64,000 nt of DNA from Mesostigma viride (GCA_009746045.1 RPFO01000213.1:8683814-8747813), one strand, 5' to 3'; numbered from the stretch's first letter, positions 1-13,398 are shown. Program-made: numbers and translations. The notes: generated by a model not told the origin, from the sequence alone.

Positions 1-2267
1 CGCATGCATGCCAGCCACCCCACAAACCCACGCATGGATGCCAGCCCCCCCACATGCATGCATGCATGCCAGCCCCCCCCACACCCACGCACGCATGGCA
101 GCCGCCCCCCAACCCACGCACGCATGCCAGCCAACCCCCACATGCACGCATGCTTGCCAGCCACCCCACATGCAAACAAGCCCCCCCCCACATGCATGCT
201 TGCATTCCAGCCACCCCACAAACCCATGCACGCATGCCAGCCACCCCCACACCCACGCACGCATCCCAGCCACCCCACAAACCCACGCATGCATGCCAGC
301 CACCTCCCACACGCACGCATGGATGCCAGCCACCCCCACATGCACGTGCATGCCAGCCACCCCCCACACCCACGCACGCATGGCAGCCCACCCCACGAAC
401 CCAGGCACGCATGCCAGCCACCCCCTAAACCCACGCACGCATGCCAGCCACCCCCCACACACACAAACCCACTTATGCATGCCAGCCACCCCCCACACCC
501 ACGTACGCATGCCAGCCACCCCCCACACCCACGCACGCATGGCAGCCACCCCACGAACCCAGGCACGCATGCCAGCCCCCCCTCAAGCCACGCATGCATG
601 GCAGCCCCCCACCACACCCACGCATGCATGCCACTCCCCCCCACACCCACGCACGCATGCCAGCCACCCCCCATACCCACGTACGCCCCCACCCACACCC
701 ACGCACGCATGCCAGCCCCCCCCTCATGCACGCATGCATGCCAGCCACCCCACAAACCCACGCATGCATGCCAGCCACCCCACAAACCCACGCATGGATG
801 CCAGCCCCCCCCACATGCATGCATGCATGCCAGCCACCCCCCACACCCACGCACGCATGGCAGCCACCCCCCCAACCCACGCACGCATGCCAGCCAACCC
901 CCACATGCACGCATGCTTGCCAGCCACCCCACATGCAAACAAGCCCCCCCCACATGCATGCTTGCATTCCAGCAACCCCACAAACCCACGCACGGATGCC
1001 AGCCACCCCACGAGCCCACGCATGCATGCCAGCCACCCCCCACATGCACGCATGGATGCCAGCCACCCCCCACATGCACGTGCATGCCAGCCACCCCCAC
1101 ACCCACGTACGCATGCCAGCCACCCCCACACCCACGCACGCATGGCAGCCCACCCCACGAACCCAGGCACGCATGCCAGCCCCCCCTAAACCCACGCACG
1201 CATGGCAGCCCACCCCCAAACCCAGGCACGCATGCCAGCCACCCCCACACCCACGCACTTATGTCAGCCCCCCCCCACACACGCATGCATGCCAGCCACC
1301 CCCAAAACCCACACACGCGTGCCAGCCCCCCCCACATGCACGCATGCATGCCAGCCACCCCACCAACCCACTTATGCATGCCAGCCACCCCCGTCACCAA
1401 CGTACGCATGGCAGCTCCCCACCACACCCACGCATGCATGCCACTCCCCCCCACACCCATGCGTGCATGGCAGCTCCCCCCAAACCCACGCACGCATGGC
1501 AGCCCCCCCCACACCCACGCATGCATGCCAGCCACCCCACAAACCCACGCATGCATGGCAGCTCCCCACCACACCAACGAATGCATGCCAGCCCCCCCCC
1601 ACATGCAAGCATGCATGCCAGCCATCCCCTAAACCCACGCATGCATGCCAGCCACCCCCACACCCACGAATGCATGCCAGCCCCCCGCAAACCCACACAC
1701 GCTTGCCACCCCCCACACACATGCACGCATGCATGGCAGCCCCCCCACAAACCCACTTATGCATGCCAGCCACCCCCCTCACCAATGTACGCATGCCAGC
1801 CACCCCCCACACCCACGCACGCATGGCAGTAACCCCACGAACCCAGGCACGCATGGCAGCGCCCCGCTAAACCCACGGATGCATGGCAGCTCCCTAGCTC
1901 ACCCGCAAATGCATGCCGCCCCCCCCCCACAACCACGCACGCATGCCAGCCCACCCCCAAACCCACGCACACATGCCAGCCCTCCCCCACATGCACGCAT
2001 GCATGGCAGCCCCCCACAAACCCACGCATGCATGCCAGCCACCCCACAAACCCACGCACGCATGCGAGCCACCCCCCACATGCACGCATGCATGACAGCC
2101 ACCCCCCACATGCACGTGCATGCCAGCCACCCCCCACACCCACATACGCATGCCAGCCACCCCCCACACCCACGCACGCATGGCAGCCACCCCCCACCCA
2201 CGTACGCATGCCAGCCACCCCCTAAACACACGCATGCATGGCAGCTCCCCACCACACCCACGAATGG
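1..2267. repeat. Minisatellite array A1 (~30 bp monomer), cut by the window start
   Basis: Tandem monomers of about 30 bp. Each has a C-rich half (consensus CCACCCCACAAACCC) and an alternating purine-pyrimidine half (ACGCATGCATGCCAG). C-run length varies, so monomers range around 29-32 bp. This is the longest A array here and is composite. Bases 1 to about 435 resemble the tail half of array A8 (both carry the variant CCACCTCCCACACGCACGC, at ~299 and ~30777). An array-start monomer (CACACAAACCCACTTATGC) then appears near 465, as if a second array begins without a spacer. The marker CATGCAAACAAGCC occurs twice, at 169 and 932. Bases 440-2267 match arrays A3 and A5. Confidence 0.95.
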
Positions 2268-5057
2268 ACAGGGCTGGCCTGCCGCGCCCCACGGTCGCGC
2301 ACAAGGGCACTGTCGAGTCATGTACAAAACATTGTCTACATGAAGCCATAGTGGGCATGACCGATGGTGCATGTGTTTACAAAGGATTGCCACTCAATGA
2401 ATATTAATGAATGATGAACATTTGAGTTTGCATGGAAGTGTTTGGTCGTTATGGCTGCCGCTAAAGCGGTACCCACATTGTGTCCTGCATGGCATAGCTG
2501 CATTGTGAGTTTCAGTTGTTAGGAAGTAATGAGTAAGGAAATACTTGCATGCACTGAACGGCGACGTCTCACAATGTACGGTACTATTCGGACTGGGTTG
2601 ATGTACTAGTAGTAGGACGCGTGCTGGACGTGCCCGTGAGGGACGGAGCGTGGGATCGACGGTGCGGCGGGCCGGCGCGAGCGCGCGCTATGGGAAGCCC
2701 CCAAAGGAAGGCCGCCGAGCGTTCGCTCCCCGGCGTAGGGGCCGGGCCGGTCGGCGAGCTCAACCCGGCGGGTCGAAGCTTTCGGCGGGGGCCTCAGGGC
2801 CCCTGGTGGCGTAGTGCGTCCGAATAAGTGGGGGGCCTTGGCCCCCCCACTAGTCCCCTTCTAGTGACTACGATTAACCCCAACGAAAAAGTTTGTCAAA
2901 CCGTGAGGACCAAAAAGTGGCCCGTACGAAAACCGCGAGCGCAGGGCGACCGATAGTCAGGGCGATCCGGGGATCCGCAGTTGCGCCCTATCGTAGCAGT
3001 TGCCCGAAAAGTGGCAAACTAGGCAGATCGATTGTCAGGAGTTCTGAACGGGTGCTGAAATGCCTGATCTGGTCAGATCCGGTTCAGCACTTTTGCGGAC
3101 AGGGGGGTTTCCTGTTCGGCAAATTGTTCAGCAGGGGGGTGGCTCGCCAATGGGAGGAGAAAGAAAACACAGGCAGTTTGACGGACCTGAAACGCGATGT
3201 CGGTTTGTTTCCGGGCCTCGAACTCTTGGCGCGAACCTGAACATTCCAAACAACCCGTCGCAAGCGGTGATTAACTTCGGCTACTGGGCCCATCGCTTGG
3301 CCGAGAGCGTGCCGTTTTTTTTGGCCGTAGCGTTCAGTGCCTCAGGTCAACGGAGCGTTCAGAAATCGTCTAGCAACCGTGAAAAAAATGTTTAGAAACC
3401 GTAAAAATTTGGGCGTTACGGCCGTTTTGTTGTCCGCATTGCATTCAGAAACCGTTTCACTGAGTTGTTCCGCATCACTTTTCGATTCAGACCGAAGTTA
3501 TAGTCTGAACATGATGTGACTGATATTGATTCTAAAATTATACGCAAATTTTGAGTTGGAGGAGTGGAGAGTAGTATGATGCTTGCTGGACGAATTTCTG
3601 CCAGATTCCGTACTTACCAAGCAGGGAAAAATTGACTTGGGAGGATTTTCAAGTGGGTAGTACGCGGTGCTGGACCGCCTGGACGCGCCCAAGCAATCGA
3701 ACGTGCATAAACCAGGACTGCGAGGGGGTGAGGGGGCGACATGCTGCGACAGCACTTGATTTAATTTCCTGCTGGCTGGGGATGGCGGTCAACGCTGCCT
3801 GGAAAATTGGCGATGGACAATGCGTGGGCATTGCTTTTAAAGCGTTCAATGTTCCATTTCGATGCGTACCTTTGAATTGTTTCTGATCTGGCTGGCCGTC
3901 GGTGGGCAGTCACTTGCGTGGGAGAGGTTCGGGGCGCTATGGCCTGCTGCGATAGCTAGCGACCTGGAAATGGAATGTCGTTGTAGATTTAGGTATTATG
4001 TTATCGTGCTTCTTCGCTTGACGTATTGGGTGCCTAGTGAAATCAGTTTGCTGTTCGTGGAAGGCGTGGGTGTGGCCGACGAGTTTCTGTTGTCGTCACA
4101 CAATATTGGAATGAACGCTGGATTTGTTGCCACGGGACGTACGCTGGCGATGCCGATGGTGAGTCGTTTGTTTCGATGACCGGGCTAGTGCCTGCTCTCT
4201 TTCTGATGCGTTTCCTTGGTTGCGTTGTTTCCATTGGGCCGAATTCACGTAGTCGCAGCGAAGACATAGCGTAGCAAAGGTCTGCGTTTCATTTTTTTAG
4301 CCGTGCAGGACGCCATCTTCATGGTCCTTCGGGTTTCCCGTGTCAACGTCCGTTGCCAGAGGATCTGTGATGATTTTTTCTGGAATATACTGGGCGGTGA
4401 AAGCCCCTGTGGATCCTTTTTGGTCATGAGTTTAGGGCGTCATTTACTGCTGTACTCGCTGACATTCATGGTGCTTACTGCGTAAGATAATCTGCCTTGC
4501 TTCGCGCGTGGATTTTCACTGGGGTGAAGAGCGCATCTGGTAACTTGTTTACGTGGTGTATAAGGTGATCAATCAACCATTTGTTCATAGAACTGGTTGT
4601 CTCCTTGATAGAAGGTGTGACAGTAGAAGGTGTTTTATATTTCTTCATCAAGCATGTCAAAAGTAATCTCCACTGGCTTACAACCTGAATCTTGCTTTGC
4701 TGGGTCTGCTGTGTTCCTGTCTCATTGTGCAGGCTATCCCCTTGGTTGACCAACCAGGTGATTTGTGGTGCCAGTGGGGCCATATTGGTTTTATTCTCAT
4801 TTTCCATCCGTGGCAACGGACCGCATGGGCGGGCGGCAGGGCAGAGAGGTCAGGGCAGGCCAGGCCAGGCGAGGCAGGAAAGGCTGCAAGGGTATGCAGC
4901 ACAGGTAGGCTGGCAGGCAAGGGCCATGGGGCATGAGCCATGGGGCTTGAGCTACGAGCATTGCGGCATGGGGTTTGGGGATGGGGAAAACAGGAGGGCA
5001 GGCAGTCAGCCACATCCACATGATTAGGGGCCAGACAGCAATCAGGGGCACCGCGGG
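2268..5057. repeat. A1 macrosatellite spacer
   Basis: Non-minisatellite part of unit A1. Module order: right flank 2268-2635 (contains CAATGAATATTAATGAATG, shared with B units and every A unit); GC cassette 2636-2875; variable zone to ~3480, of the alpha type (AATGGGAGGAGAAAG near 3149), shared only with A7 and A10; hairpin 3486-3509 with 7 bp arms TTCAGAC/GTCTGAA; core ~3540-4480; splice-like interval 4482-4732; G-rich lead-in to the next array 4820-5057. The last ~570 bp match the end of the A8 spacer at an offset of 29,360 bp. No reading frame is conserved among copies. Confidence 0.9.
2636..2875. repeat. GC-rich cassette with terminal hairpin, copy A1
   Basis: Extremely GC-rich block starting GTGAGGGACGGAGCGTGGG and ending in a near-perfect hairpin: GGGGGGCC at 2830-2837, a TT loop, then GGCCCCCC at 2840-2847. 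CACTAGTCCCC follows directly. It has GCGAGCGCGCGC (alternating purine-pyrimidine) inside. The same block occurs eleven times in the window, once outside a normal spacer (40449). An open frame through it is not maintained in every copy. Confidence 0.85.
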
Positions 5058-6308
5058 CCCACTTATGCATGCCAGGCACCCCACCAACCCACGTAGCATG
5101 CAAGCCACCCCCATGCCCACGCACGCATGCCACCCCCCCCCCCCCCCCACAAACCCATGCACGCATGCCAGCCACCCCCCACACCCACGTACGCATGCCA
5201 GCCACCCCCCACACCCACGCACGCATGGCAGCCACCCCACGAACCCAGGCACGCATGCCAGCCCCCCCTCAAGCCACGCATGCATGGCAGCCCCCCACCA
5301 CACCCACGCATGCATGCCACTCCCCCCCCACACCCACGCACGCATGCCAGCCACCCCCCATACCCACCTACGCCCCCCCCACACCCACGCACACATGCCA
5401 GCCCCCCCCTCATGTACGCATGCATGCCAGCCACCCCACAAACCCACGCTTGGATGCCAGCCCCCCCACATGCATGCATGCATGCCAGCCCCCCCCACAC
5501 CCACGCACGCATGGCAGCCGCCCCCCAAACCCACGCACGCATGCCAGCCAACCCCCACATGCACGCATGCTTGCCAGCCACCCCACATGCAAACAAGCCC
5601 CCCCCACATGCATGCTTGCATTCCAGCCACCCCACAAACCCATGCACGCATGCCAGCCACCCCCACACCCACGCACGCATGCCAGCCACCCCACGAGCCC
5701 ACGCATGCATGCCAGCCACCCCCACAAACCCACGCATGCATGCCAGCCACCCCCCACATGCACGTGCATGCAAGCCACCCCCCACACCCACGTACGCATG
5801 CCAGCCACCCCCACACCCACGCACGCATGGCAGCCCACCCCACGAACCCAGGCACGCATGCCAGCCCCCCCTAAACCCACGCACGCATGGCAGCCCACCC
5901 CCAAACCCAGGCACGCATGCCAGCCACCCCCACACCCACGCACTTATGTTAGCCCCCCCCACACACACGCATGCATGCCAGCCCCCCCCAAACCCATACA
6001 CGCGTGCCAGACCCCCCCACATGCACGCATGCATGCCAGCCACCCCACAAACCCACTTATGCATGCCAGCCACCCCCGTCACCAACGTACGCACGCCGTC
6101 CCCCCCCACACCCACGCATGCATGCCAGCCTGCCCCGCCCGGGCGGCCCACATGTGTCCATGGCAGCTCCCCCCCACACCCACGCATGCATGCTAGCCAC
6201 TCCACAAACCCATGCACGCATGCCAGCCACCCCCACACCCACGCACGCATGCCACCCCCCCCACAAACCCACGCATGCATGGTAGCTGCCCACCACACCC
6301 ACGAACGG
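5058..6308. repeat. Minisatellite array A2
   Basis: Same ~30 bp monomer. Opens with CCCACTTATGCATGCCAGGC like other A arrays, then a CACGTAGCATGC variant and an uninterrupted run of 16 C at about 5133-5148. Near 6137 a non-monomer insert, GCCCGGGCGGCCCACATGTG, is shared only with array A9 (35468). A2 and A9 are therefore the same array subtype although they lie about 29.4 kb apart. Confidence 0.95.
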
Positions 6309-9043
6309 ACAGGGCTGGCCTGCCGCACCCCACGGTCGCGCTCAAGGGCACTTTTGAGTCATGTACAAAACTTTGTCTACATGAAGTCATTGTGGGCATG
6401 ACCGATGGTGCATGTGTTTACAAAGGATTGCCACTCAATGAATATTAATGAATGATCAACATGGGAGTTTGCATGGGAGTGTTTGGTCGTTATGGCTGCC
6501 GCTTGCAAAAAGCGGTACCCACATTGTGTCCTGCATGGCATAGCTTCATTGTGAGTTCCAGTTGTTAGGAAGTAATGAGTAAGGAAATACTTGCATGCAA
6601 TGAACGGCGACGTCTCACGATGTACAGTACTATTCGGATTGGGTTGATGTACTAGTAGTACGACGCGTGCTGGACGTGCCCGTGAGGGACGGAGCGTGGG
6701 ATCGACGGTGCGGCAGGCCGGCGCGAGCGCGCGCGATGGGAAGCCCCCAAAGGAAGGCCGCCGAGCGTTCGCCCCCCGGCGTAGGGGCCGGGCCGGTCGG
6801 CGGGCTCAACCCGGCGGGTCGAAGCTTTCGGCGGGGGCCTCAGGGCCCCTGGTGGCGTAGTGCGTCCGAATAAGTGGGGGGCCTTGGCCCCCCCACTAGT
6901 CCCCTTCTAGTGACTACGATTAACCCCAACGCAAAAGTTTGGCGAACCGTGAGGCCCGAAAAGTGGCCCGTACGAGAACCGCGAGCGCAGGGCGGCCGAT
7001 AGTCAGGGCGATCCGGGGATCCGCGGTGGCGCCCAATCGGAGCAGTTGCCAAAAAAGTGGCAAACTAGGCAGATCGATTGTCAGGAGTTCTGAACGGGCT
7101 CTGAAACGGCAGTTACGTCTAGATCCGGTTCAGCGTTTTTGCGGGCAGGTGGGAGGCCAGCCAATGGCCGCGGCCAGATAAAAATACGGAACCCGGCACG
7201 ATGTCGACTTCTTCGCGGGCGTCAAACTCTGTGTCGCGAAGCATCTCTAACGAAACATCCCATGCCTTGCGGCGATCAACTGCGGCTACTGGGCCCATCG
7301 CTAGGCCGAGAGCGTGCCGTTCTTTTTGGCCGTAGCGTTCAGTGCTTCAGGTCGACGGAGCGTTCAGAAATCGTCTAGAAACCGTGAAAAAAGAAATTAG
7401 AAACCGTAAAAATTTGGGCGTTACGGCCGTTTTCCTGTCCGCATTGCGTTCAGAAACCGTTTCACTGAGTTGTTCCGCATCACTTTTCGATTCAGACCGA
7501 AGTTATAGTCTGAACATGATGTGACTGATATTGATTCTAAATTTATACGCAAATTTTGAGTTGGAGGAGTGGAGAGTAGTATGATGCTTGCTGGACGAAT
7601 TTCTGCCAGATTCCGTACTTACCAGGCAGGGAAAAAATGACTTGGGAGGATTTTCAAGTGGGTAGTACGCGGTGCTGGACCGCCTGGACGCGCCCAAGCA
7701 ATCGAACGTGCATAAACCAGGACTGCGAGGGGGTGAGGGGGCGACATGCTGCGACAGCACTTGATTTAATTTCCTGCTGGCTGGGGATGGCGGTCAACGC
7801 TGCCTGGAAAATTGGCGATGGACAATGCGTAGGCATTGCTTTTAAAGCGTTCAATGTTCCATTTCGATGCGTACCTTTGAATTGTTTCTGATCTGGCTGG
7901 CCGTCGGTGGGCAGTCACGTGCGTGGGAGAGAGGTTCGGGGCGCTATGGCCTGCTGCGATAGCTAGCGACCTGGAAATGGAATGTCGTTGTAGATTTAGG
8001 TATTATGTTATCGTGCTTCTTCGCTTGACGTATTGGGTGCCTAGTGAAATCAGTTTGCTGTTCGTGGAAGGCGTGGGTGTGGCCGACGAGTTTCTGTTGT
8101 CGTCACACAATATTGGAATGAACGCTGGATTTGTTGCCACGGGACGTACGCTGGCGATGCCGATGGTGAGTCGTTTGTTTCGATGACCGGGCTAGTGCCT
8201 GCTCTCTTTCTGATGCGTTTCCTCGGTTGCGTTGTTTCCATTTGGCCGAATTCACGTAGTCGCAGCGAAGACATAGCGTAGCAAAGGTCTGCGTTTCATT
8301 TTCTTAGCCGTGCAGGACGCCATCTTCATGGTCCTTCGGGTTTCCCGTGTCAACGTCCGTTGCCAGAGGATCTGTGATGATTTTTTCTGGAATATACTGG
8401 GCGGTGAAAGCCCCTGTGGATCCTTTTTGGTCATGAGTTTAGGGCGTCATTTACTGCTGTAGTGGCTGACATTCATGGTGCTTACTGCGTAAGATAATCT
8501 GCCTTGCTTCGCACATGGATTTTCACTGGGGTGAAGAGCGCATCTGGTAACTTGTTTACGTGGTGTATAAGGTGATCAATCAACCATTTGTTCATAGAAG
8601 GTGTGACAGTAGAAGGTGTTTTATATTTCTTCAACAAGCAAGTCAAAAGTAATCTCCACTGGCTTACAACCTGAATCTTGCTTTGCTGGGTCTGCTGTGT
8701 TCCTGTCTCATTGTGCAGGCTATCCCCTTGGTTGACCAACCAGGTGATTTGTGGTGCCAGCGGGGCCATATTGGTTTTCTTCTCATTTTCCATCCGTGGC
8801 AACGGACCGCATGGGCGGGCGGGAGGGCAGAGAGGGCAGGGCAGGCCACGCCAGGCGAGGCAGGAAAGGCTGCAAGGGTATACAGCACAGGTAGGCTGGC
8901 AGGCAAGGGCCATGGGGCATGAGCCATGGGGCTTGAGCTACGAGCCTTGCGGCATGGGGTTTGGGGATGGGGCAAACAGGAGGGCAGGCAGCCAGCCACA
9001 TCCACATGATTAGGGGCCAGACAGCAATCAGGGGCACCGCGGG
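6309..9043. repeat. A2 macrosatellite spacer
   Basis: Same module order as A1, but with the beta-type variable zone. The zone contains the perfect 12 bp palindrome TGGCCGCGGCCA at 7165-7176, followed by GATAAAAATACGGAACCC. The right flank has a small hairpin, CCGCTT/AAGCGG with a GCAAA loop, near 6500. The 3' third (from ~8480) matches the A4 spacer end at a constant offset of 8,453 bp, including shared private variants (GTATACAGCAC, CCACGCCAGGCG). Confidence 0.9.
6682..6920. repeat. GC-rich cassette with terminal hairpin, copy A2
   Basis: Copy of the GTGAGGGACGG... cassette. The hairpin GGGGGGCC-TT-GGCCCCCC lies at about 6876-6893 and is followed by CACTAGTCCCCTTCTAG. It differs from A1 by a few substitutions only (for example GCGGCAGGCC in place of GCGGCGGGCC, shared with A8 and A9). 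Confidence 0.85.
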
Positions 9044-10670
9044 CCCACTTATGCATGCCAGGCACCCCACCAACCCACGCACGCATGCCAGCCACCCCCG
9101 TGCCCACGCACGCATGCCAGCCACCCCCCACACACACAAACCCACTTATGCATGCCAGCCACCCCCCACACCCACGTACGCATGCCAGCCACCCCCCACA
9201 CCCACGCACGCATGGCAGCCACCCCACGAACCCAGGCACGCATGCCAGCCCCCCCTCAAGCCACGCATGCATGGCAGCCCCCCACCACACCCACGCATGC
9301 ATGCCACTCCCCCCCACACCCACGCACGCATGCCAGCCACCCCCCATACCCACGTACGCCCCCACCCACACCCACGCACGCATGCCAGCCCCCCCCCTCA
9401 TGCACGCATGCATGCCAGCCACCCCACAAACCCACGCATGCATGCCAGCCACCCCACAAACCCACGCATGGATGCCAGCCCCCCCCACATGCATGCATGC
9501 ATGCCAGCCACCCCCCACACCCACGCACGCATGGCAGCCACCCCCCCAACCCACGCACGCATGCCAGCCAACCCCCACATGCACGCATGCTTGCCAGCCA
9601 CCCCACATGCAAACAAGCCCCCCCCACATGCATGCTTGCATTCCAGCCACCCCACAAACCCACGCACGGATGCCAGCCACCCCACGAGCCCACGCATGCA
9701 TGCCAGCCACCCCCCACATGCACGCATGGATGCCAGCCACCCCCCACATGCACGTGCATGCCAGCCACCCCCCACACCCACGTACGCATGCCAGCCACCC
9801 CCCACACGCACGCACGCATGGCAGCCCACCCCACGAACCCAGGCACGCATGCCAGCCCCCCCCTAAACCCACGCACGCATGGCAGCCCACCCCCAAACCC
9901 AGGCACGCATGCCAGCCACCCCCACACCCACGCACTTATGTCAGCCCCCCCCCCACACGCATGCATGCCAGCCACCCCCCAAACCCACACACGCGTGCCA
10001 GCCCCCCCCACATGCACGCATGCATGCCAGCCACCCCACCAACCCACTTATGCATGCCAGCCACCCCCGTCACCAACGTACGCATGGCAGCTCCCCACCA
10101 CACCCACGCATGCATGCCACTCCCCCCCACACCCATGCGTGCATGGCAGCTCCCCCCAAACCCACGCACGCATGGCAGCCCCCCCCACACCCACGCATGC
10201 ATGCCAGCCCCCCCACACCCACGCATGCATGGCAGCTCCCCACCACACCAACGAATGCATGCCAGCCCCCCCCACATGCAAGCATGCATGCCAGCCATCC
10301 CCTAAACCCACGCATGCATGCCAGCCACCCCCACACCCACGAATGCATGCCAGCCCCCCCGCAAACCCACACACGCTTGCCACCCCCCCACACATGCACG
10401 CATGCATGGCAGCCCCCCACAAACCCACGCATGCATGCCAGCCACCCCACAAACCCACGCACGCATGCGAGCCACCCCCCACATGCACGCATGCATGACA
10501 GCCACCCCCCACATGCACGTGCATGCCAGCCACCCCCCACACCCACATACGCATGCCAGCCACCCCCACACCCACGCACGCATGGCAGCCACCCCCCACA
10601 CCCACGTACGCATGCCAGCCACCCCCTAAACACACGCATGCATGGCAGCTCCCCACCACACCCACGAATG
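9044..10670. repeat. Minisatellite array A3
   Basis: Array of the ~30 bp monomer, closely matching A5 and bases 440-2267 of A1. It lacks a block of about 270 bp (nine monomers) that A1 (about 1736-2005) and A5 both have, a clean whole-monomer deletion or, conversely, an expansion in the other two. It ends with the standard CACGAATGG terminal monomer. Confidence 0.95.
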
Positions 10671-13398
10671 GACAGGGCTGGCCTGCCGCGCCCCACGGTC
10701 GCGCACAAGGGCACTGTCGAGTCATGTACAAAACATTGTCTACATGAAGCCATAGTGGGCATGACCGATGGTGCATGTGTTTACAAAGGATTGCCACTCA
10801 ATGAATATTAATGAATGATGAACATTTGACTTTGCATGGAAGTGTTTGGTCGTTATGGCTGCCGCTAAAGCGGTACCCACATTGTGTCCTGCATGGCATA
10901 GCTGCATTGTGAGTTTCAGTTGTTAGGAAGTAATGAGTAAGGAAATACTTGCATGCACTGAACGGCGACGTCTCACAATGTACGGTACTATTCGGACTGG
11001 GTTGATCAATGTACTAGTAGTACGACGCGTGCTGGACGTGCCCGTGAGGGACGGAGCGTGGGATCGACGGTGCGGCGGGCCGGCGCGAGCGCGCGCGATG
11101 GGAAGCCCCCAAAGGAAGGCCGCCGAGCGTTCGCCCCCCGGCGTAGGGGCCGGGCCGGTCGGCGGGCTCAACCCGGCGGGTCGAAGCTTTCGGCGGGGGC
11201 CTCAGGGCCCCTGGTGGCGTAGTGCGTCCGAATAAGTGGGGGGCCTTGGCCCCCCCACTAGTCCCCTTCTAGTGACTACGATTTACCCCAACGCAAAAGT
11301 TTGGCGAACCGTGAGGCCCGAAAAGTGGCCCGTACGAAAACCGCGAGCGCAGGGCGGCCGATAGTCAGGGCGATCCGGGGATCCGCGGTGGCGCCCAATC
11401 GGAGCAGTTGCCCGAAAAGTGGCAAACTAGGCAGATCGAGTCTCACACGTTCTGAACGGGCTCTGAAACGGCAGTTACGTCCAGATCCGGTTCAGAATTT
11501 TTGCGGGCAGGTGGGAGGCCAGCCAATGGCCGCGGCCAGATAAAAATACGGAACCCGGCACGATGTCGACTTCTTCGCGGGCGTCAAACTCTGTGTCGCG
11601 AATCAAACATCCCATGCCTTGCGGCGATCAACTTCGGCTACTGGGCCCATCGCTTGGCCGAGAGGGCGCCGTCCAAAAAATTCGTAGCGTTCAGTGCGTC
11701 AGTTCGACGGAGCGTTCAGAAACTGTTTCGAAACCGTGCAAAAAATGTTTAGAAACCGTGAAATTTTGGGCGTTACGGCCGTTTTGTTGTCGGCATTTCG
11801 TTCAGAAACCGTTTCACTGAGTGTTTTCGCATCACTTTTCGATTCAGACCGAAGCTACAGTCTGAACGTGGTCTGACTGATATTTACTCTAAAATTATAC
11901 GCAAATTTTGAGTTGGAGGAGTGGAGAGTAGTATGATGCTTGCTGGACGAATTTCTGCCACATTCCGTACTTACCAAGCTGGGAAAAAATGACTTGGGAG
12001 GATTTTCAAGTGGGTAGTACGCGGTGCTGGACCGCCTGGACGCGCCCAAGCAATCGAACGTGCAAAACCAGGACTGCGAGGGGGTGAGGGGGCGACATGC
12101 TGGGACAGCAATTAATTTAATGTCCTGCTGGCTGGGGATGGCGGTCAACGCTGCCTGGAAAATTGGGGATGGACAATGCGTGGGCATTGCTTTTATAGCG
12201 TTCAATGTTCCATTTCGATGCGTACCTTTGAATTGTTTCTGATCTGGCTGGACGTCGGTGGGCAGTCTCGTGCGTGGGAGAGGTTCGGGGCGCTATGGCC
12301 TGCTGCGATAGCTAGCGACCTGGAAATGGAATGTCGTTGTAGATTTAGGTATTATGCTATCGTGCTTCTTTGCTTGACGTATTGGGTGCCTAGTGAAATC
12401 AGTTTGCTGTTCGTGGAAGGCGTGGGTGTGGCCGACGAGTTTCTGTTGTCGTCACACAATATTGGAATGAACGCTGGATTTGTTGCCACGGGACGTACGC
12501 TGGCGATGCCGATGGTGAGTCGTTTGTTTCGATGACCGGGCTAGTGCCTGCTCTCTTTCTGATGCGTTTCCTCGGTTGCGTTGTTTCCATTGGGCCGAAT
12601 TCACGTAGTCGCAGCGAAGACATAGCGTAGCAAGGGTCTGCGTTTCATTTTCTTAGCCGTGCAGGACGCCATCTTCATGGTCCTTCGGGTTTCCCGTGTC
12701 AACGTCCGTTGCCAGAGGATCTGTGATGATTTTTTCTGGAATATACTGGGCGGTGAAAGCCCCTGTGGATCCTTGCCTGGTCATGAGTTTAGGGCGTCAT
12801 TTACTGCTGTACTCGCTGACATTCATGGTGCTTACTGCGTAAGATAATCTGCCTTGCTTCGCGCGTGGATTTTCACTGGGCTGAAGAGCGCGTCTGGTAA
12901 CATGTTTTCGTGGTGTATAAGGTGATAAATCAACCATTTGTTCATAGAACTGGTTGTCTCCTTGATAGAAGGTGTTTTATATTTCTTCATCAAGCAAGTC
13001 AAAAGTAATCTCCACTGGCTTACAACCTGAATCTTGCTTTGCTGGGTCTGCTGTGTTTGTGCCTCATTGTGCAGGCTATCCCCTTGGTTGACCAACCAGG
13101 TGATTTGTGGTGCCAGCGGGGCCATATTATTTTCTTCTCATTTTCCATCCGTGGCAACGGACCGCATGGGCGGGCGGGAGGGCAGAGAGGGCAGGGCAGG
13201 CCAGGCCAGGCGAGGCAGGAAAGGCTGCAAGGGTATGCAGCACAGGTAGGCTGGCAGGCAAGGGCCATGGGGCATGAGCCATGGGGCTTGAGCTACGAGC
13301 CTTGCGGCATGGGGTTTGGGGATGGGGCAAACAGGAGGGCAGGCAGCCAGCCACATCCACATGATTAGGGGCCAGACAGCAATCAGGGGCACCGCGGG
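10671..13398. repeat. A3 macrosatellite spacer
   Basis: Beta-type spacer. The right flank carries the GAAGCCATAG variant shared with A1 and A5. The variable zone between ~11560 and ~11760 has its own small deletions relative to A2 (the GCATCTCTAACG segment is missing). The splice-like interval runs from GTAAGAT (12839) to TGCAG (~13077). The acceptor side reads TTTGTGCCTCATTGTGCAG, closer here to the B units than to other A units. Confidence 0.9.
11044..11282. repeat. GC-rich cassette with terminal hairpin, copy A3
   Basis: Same cassette. The hairpin GGGGGGCC-TT-GGCCCCCC ends near 11256 and is followed by CACTAGTCCCC. A 4 bp insertion (ATCA) upstream of the cassette, at GGTTGATCAATGTACTAG near 11005, is private to this copy. 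Confidence 0.85.

Noticed and set aside
4-1632. Very long open frames through the minisatellite arrays (up to about 800 codons, histidine/proline/threonine-rich on plus, glycine/tryptophan/cysteine-rich on minus)
   Set aside because: Every frame on both strands is open because the monomer is 30 bp with almost no stop words. Frames wander when C-run length changes, and no single frame is kept across arrays. They are not evidence of genes.
1-2267. Telomeric or CRISPR array
   Set aside because: The monomer is not a telomere repeat, and there are no unique spacers alternating with constant repeats. Variation lies inside the monomers, as in a minisatellite.
2621-2827. 68-codon frame across the GC cassette, present in most A units
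   Set aside because: It is preserved only because the DNA is nearly identical. A10 carries a frame-shifting change (GTAGTAGG), the orphan copy differs again, and the composition is simply that of extreme GC-rich DNA.
2830-2850. Bacterial-type intrinsic terminators at the G/C hairpins, some followed by T runs
   Set aside because: The context is eukaryotic, there are no upstream genes, and the hairpins sit at cassette junctions on repeated DNA.
4475-4816. Minus-strand frame of about 113 codons over the splice-like interval, recurring in A and B units
   Set aside because: A and B versions differ almost only at amino-acid-changing positions, and the B version is split by a frameshift. This does not behave like a conserved protein.
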